Assembly (NCBI RefSeq): GCF_003346775.1
Contig: NZ_CP031219.1
Span: 1,178,001 to 1,242,000, forward strand
Source: Malaciobacter mytili LMG 24559
GTDB taxonomy: Bacteria > Campylobacterota > Campylobacteria > Campylobacterales > Arcobacteraceae
DNA: 64,000 nt
Direction of reading: 5' to 3'
The notes under the pieces were generated by a model that did no database searches, was not told where the DNA came from, and saw nothing but the letters and a program-made list of their open reading frames with translations. This document shows positions 62,959 through 64,000 of the stretch, in pieces. The position numbers and the translations under genes are program-made. The first letter of the stretch is position 1; every line of letters starts with the position of its first letter.

Positions 62959-64000
62959 TATTTTAAAATCTCTTTTAACCTTTCATGAGCTTTTATATTT
63001 GCACTTGTTGGAAGAGGATTTCCTTGGAAATATCTAGCTTTTTTATTTTCAATATAGATATATTTGCTAAGTGGTCTATTAAAACTTCCAATAGTTACTT
63101 GAATAAGTCCAGAATCTTTATCTATTGTAAAAACTTCTTCAATATTTATTACAAAATCTTCTTCAACCATAGGTTTAGAAGGGATATTTTTTACTAGTTT
63201 TTCTAAATCAATCTCATCAAATGAAAAATCATGTTTTAAGTTTATATCTTCATCTTCTTTTTGTGCTTCTAATACCACATCATAAATATGTTTACCTTGT
63301 TTTTTCCATCTATCTTCATATTTACTAGATACTTGTAAATCTTTATTAATATCAATAGTGATTTTTCCACTATTTAAATTTGTAAGAAGACCTACACAAA
63401 AATCAAAATACTTTCTACTATCTGTTCTAAGTTCTAAAGTTCCAGAAGGTTTTAAAACTCTTAATGCTTCATCTATAAAAGCATTTGAATAGATTCTTCT
63501 ATGTGGTTTTTTATCCCAAGGCACAGGGAAATGAACAAAGATTTTTCCTACTTTATTTGAATTAATAAATTCCATAAATAGTCTTGCATCATAATTTACT
63601 ACTAATACATTTGTAATATTTTGAATTTTTAATTGTTTTAAAAGTTGCTCTATTGAAGGAGTATGTATCTCTAAACCAATAAATTGAACATCAGGATTAT
63701 TTTTTGCTTGATAAAGTAGATGTCTTCCACTTCCAAAACCAATTTCAATTTGAATCTCTTTAGTAGTTTGAAACTCATTTACAAAATAATCAATCTCTTT
63801 TAAATACTCTTTTTGTGGTTGTATTTTAAGAGCAGTAAAACTATTAGTATTTGAAAATACTATATTACCTTCTACTTTTTGTATAAAACTATTTAAAGCC
63901 TCTTTAACTATTGTTACAGGTGTAACTCTTGTTATTTTATCTGCTTTTAACATCTTATCTTCATTTTTATTTTTTAAAGTTAATAAAAACTCTTTGTTTT
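62958..64000 (-). CDS. trmB: tRNA (guanine-N7-)-methyltransferase TrmB, partial (5' end beyond window)
   Basis: Catalyses m7G46 in tRNA. FVNEFQTTKEIQIEIGFGSGRHLLYQAKNNPDVQFIGLEIHTPSIEQLLKQL is the SAM-binding block, and VHFPVPWDKKPHRRIYSNAFIDE is the catalytic block. The ATG at 63953 is probably internal: the same frame remains open to base 64000 and reads NKEFLLTLKNKNEDKM before it, and Campylobacterota TrmB proteins carry an N-terminal extension (about 390-400 residues overall). At least 346 residues are visible here. I therefore annotate it as truncated by the window edge. Confidence 0.85.
   Translation of the reverse strand, partial: NKEFLLTLKNKNEDKMLKADKITRVTPVTIVKEALNSFIQKVEGNIVFSNTNSFTALKIQPQKEYLKEIDYFVNEFQTTKEIQIEIGFGSGRHLLYQAKNNPDVQFIGLEIHTPSIEQLLKQLKIQNITNVLVVNYDARLFMEFINSNKVGKIFVHFPVPWDKKPHRRIYSNAFIDEALRVLKPSGTLELRTDSRKYFDFCVGLLTNLNSGKITIDINKDLQVSSKYEDRWKKQGKHIYDVVLEAQKEDEDINLKHDFSFDEIDLEKLVKNIPSKPMVEEDFVINIEEVFTIDKDSGLIQVTIGSFNRPLSKYIYIENKKARYFQGNPLPTSANIKAHERLKEILK

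Noticed and set aside
1-64000. tRNA or rRNA genes, CRISPR arrays, prophage or attachment sites
   Set aside because: None were recognised on reading through; a dedicated tRNA or repeat search could still find something small.

Overview
The window is very AT-rich and densely packed. Gene content and order point to a member of the Arcobacter group (Campylobacterota): Wolinella/Helicobacter-type hydABCDE hydrogenase operons, HQWKQP-type histidine kinase, Campylobacterota-type TrmB and DapD, and trmB-ftsE-ftsX-envC order. No rRNA, tRNA, CRISPR array or intact insertion sequence was seen. The assignment is inference from protein families; no search was run.

Layout. (1) 1-6216, minus strand: a fatty-acid beta-oxidation operon read as fadD-fadA-fadJ-fadE (fadE cut by the window edge). 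(2) 6217-6639: a 423-base divergent promoter region with repeated TGTACA elements, then acnB. (3) 9330-12159: a TetR-family regulator overlapping a two-gene group-2-like [NiFe] hydrogenase that looks like a cytoplasmic H2 sensor (no Tat signal, no C-terminal processing peptide). (4) 12425-24336: two tandem uptake hydrogenase operons, each hydA-hydB-hydC-hydD-hydE, the second followed by hypF. (5) 26682-31664: an NSS-family transporter, a small DUF3817 protein, a double-Cache chemoreceptor and a degenerate IS1595-type transposase-like protein. (6) 31782-37045: hypBCDE-hypX-hypA. (7) 37301-47903: a two-component system, then porin-nikABCDE-MATE. (8) 48075-53258: livKHMGF and marC. (9) 53344-64000: housekeeping genes, including cobA, a ZapA-like gene, a pilin-like gene, priA, dapD, a DUF234 protein, a ModE-like regulator, envC-ftsX-ftsE and trmB (cut by the right edge).

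How it fits together. About 35 kb (9.3-47 kb) is organised around hydrogen metabolism: two periplasm-facing, quinone-linked uptake hydrogenases, a putative H2 sensor, the whole Ni-Fe(CN)2CO maturation machinery, and a nickel import system. HypX, which makes the CO ligand from formyl-tetrahydrofolate in other bacteria, suggests maturation in the presence of oxygen. The most interesting feature is regulatory. I see no HupT/HoxJ-type kinase beside the sensor-like hydrogenase; instead it is translationally coupled to a TetR regulator. A matching inverted repeat (AATGA-N3-TTCATTT type) lies upstream of tetR, once before hydA1 and twice before hydA2. I infer an H2-responsive TetR circuit. A structured RNA with a strong terminator and mutually exclusive pairings lies before hydA2, as a possible second control layer.
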